Assembly: GCA_023230265.1 (NCBI GenBank)
Contig: JALNXR010000142.1
Location: 1 to 5,797, forward strand
Source of the DNA: Bacteroidales bacterium
Lineage (GTDB): Bacteria > Bacteroidota > Bacteroidia > Bacteroidales > UBA932
Length of the DNA stretch: 5,797 bases
Direction: 5' to 3'
Translations under genes and position numbers: made by a program
Shown: piece by piece, positions 5,761-5,797 of the stretch
Layout of the letters: every line of letters starts with the position of its first letter
Position numbering within the stretch: position 1 is the first letter of the stretch
The notes under the pieces: generated by a model
What the model was told of the DNA's origin: nothing
What the model saw: the letters and a program-made list of their open reading frames with translations, nothing else
The model's database searches: none

Positions 5761-5797
5761 CAATATTTGCATATTTTGCGTGTGTCTCAATAAATTC

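Noticed and set aside
5761..5790. TTG start at 5790 or ATG at 5772 for the M23 peptidase
   Set aside because: Both are possible, but they only lengthen the segment before the signal peptide. The ATG at 5760 gives a short charged n-region and a standard signal peptide.

Overview
The window looks like chromosomal DNA from a Bacteroidetes/Bacteroidota bacterium, probably class Bacteroidia. Four things point there: a TAnnTTTG-type -7 box (TATCTTTG) just before the tRNA gene, start codons without a clear Shine-Dalgarno sequence, a menaquinone-type UbiE/MenG methyltransferase, and a serine-palmitoyltransferase-like enzyme next to a short-chain dehydrogenase, a pairing typical of the phylum. No phage, transposon or CRISPR signature is visible. 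The assignment is by recognition of protein families and was not checked against a database.

Layout. (1) Positions 1-1574, minus strand: a tight three-gene unit read right to left. It starts with a short protein resembling the C-terminal domain of PurL, continues with menG/ubiE (1-nt overlap, TAATG), and ends with the N-terminal part of a cardiolipin synthase that runs off the left edge (2-nt gap). (2) Positions 1575-1801: a divergent intergenic region with probable promoters for both sides, a tRNA-Leu(GAG) gene and an intrinsic terminator. (3) Positions 1802-2740, plus strand: a D-2-hydroxyacid dehydrogenase starting only about 20 nt after that terminator. (4) Positions 2761-5760, minus strand: a second three-gene unit, with a secreted M23/LysM peptidase, an SPT-like alpha-oxoamine synthase and an SDR reductase, separated by 14 and 10 nt. 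It converges with the dehydrogenase across a 20-nt gap holding a small A/T inverted repeat.

How the genes work together. Both minus-strand units are envelope-themed. The first links menaquinone completion (MenG) with cardiolipin synthesis (Cls). The second links peptidoglycan hydrolysis (M23/LysM) with two consecutive enzymes that could build a sphingoid or sulfonolipid long-chain base: decarboxylative condensation of an amino acid with an acyl thioester, then reduction of the 3-keto product.

The two items most worth a second look are the stand-alone PurL-like domain, which has lost the motifs expected of the active enzyme yet keeps an intact, translationally coupled frame, and the SPT-like/SDR pair, whose amino-acid substrate (serine versus cysteate or another) cannot be settled from sequence alone. 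I see no clear evidence of a wholly new defence or mobile system here.
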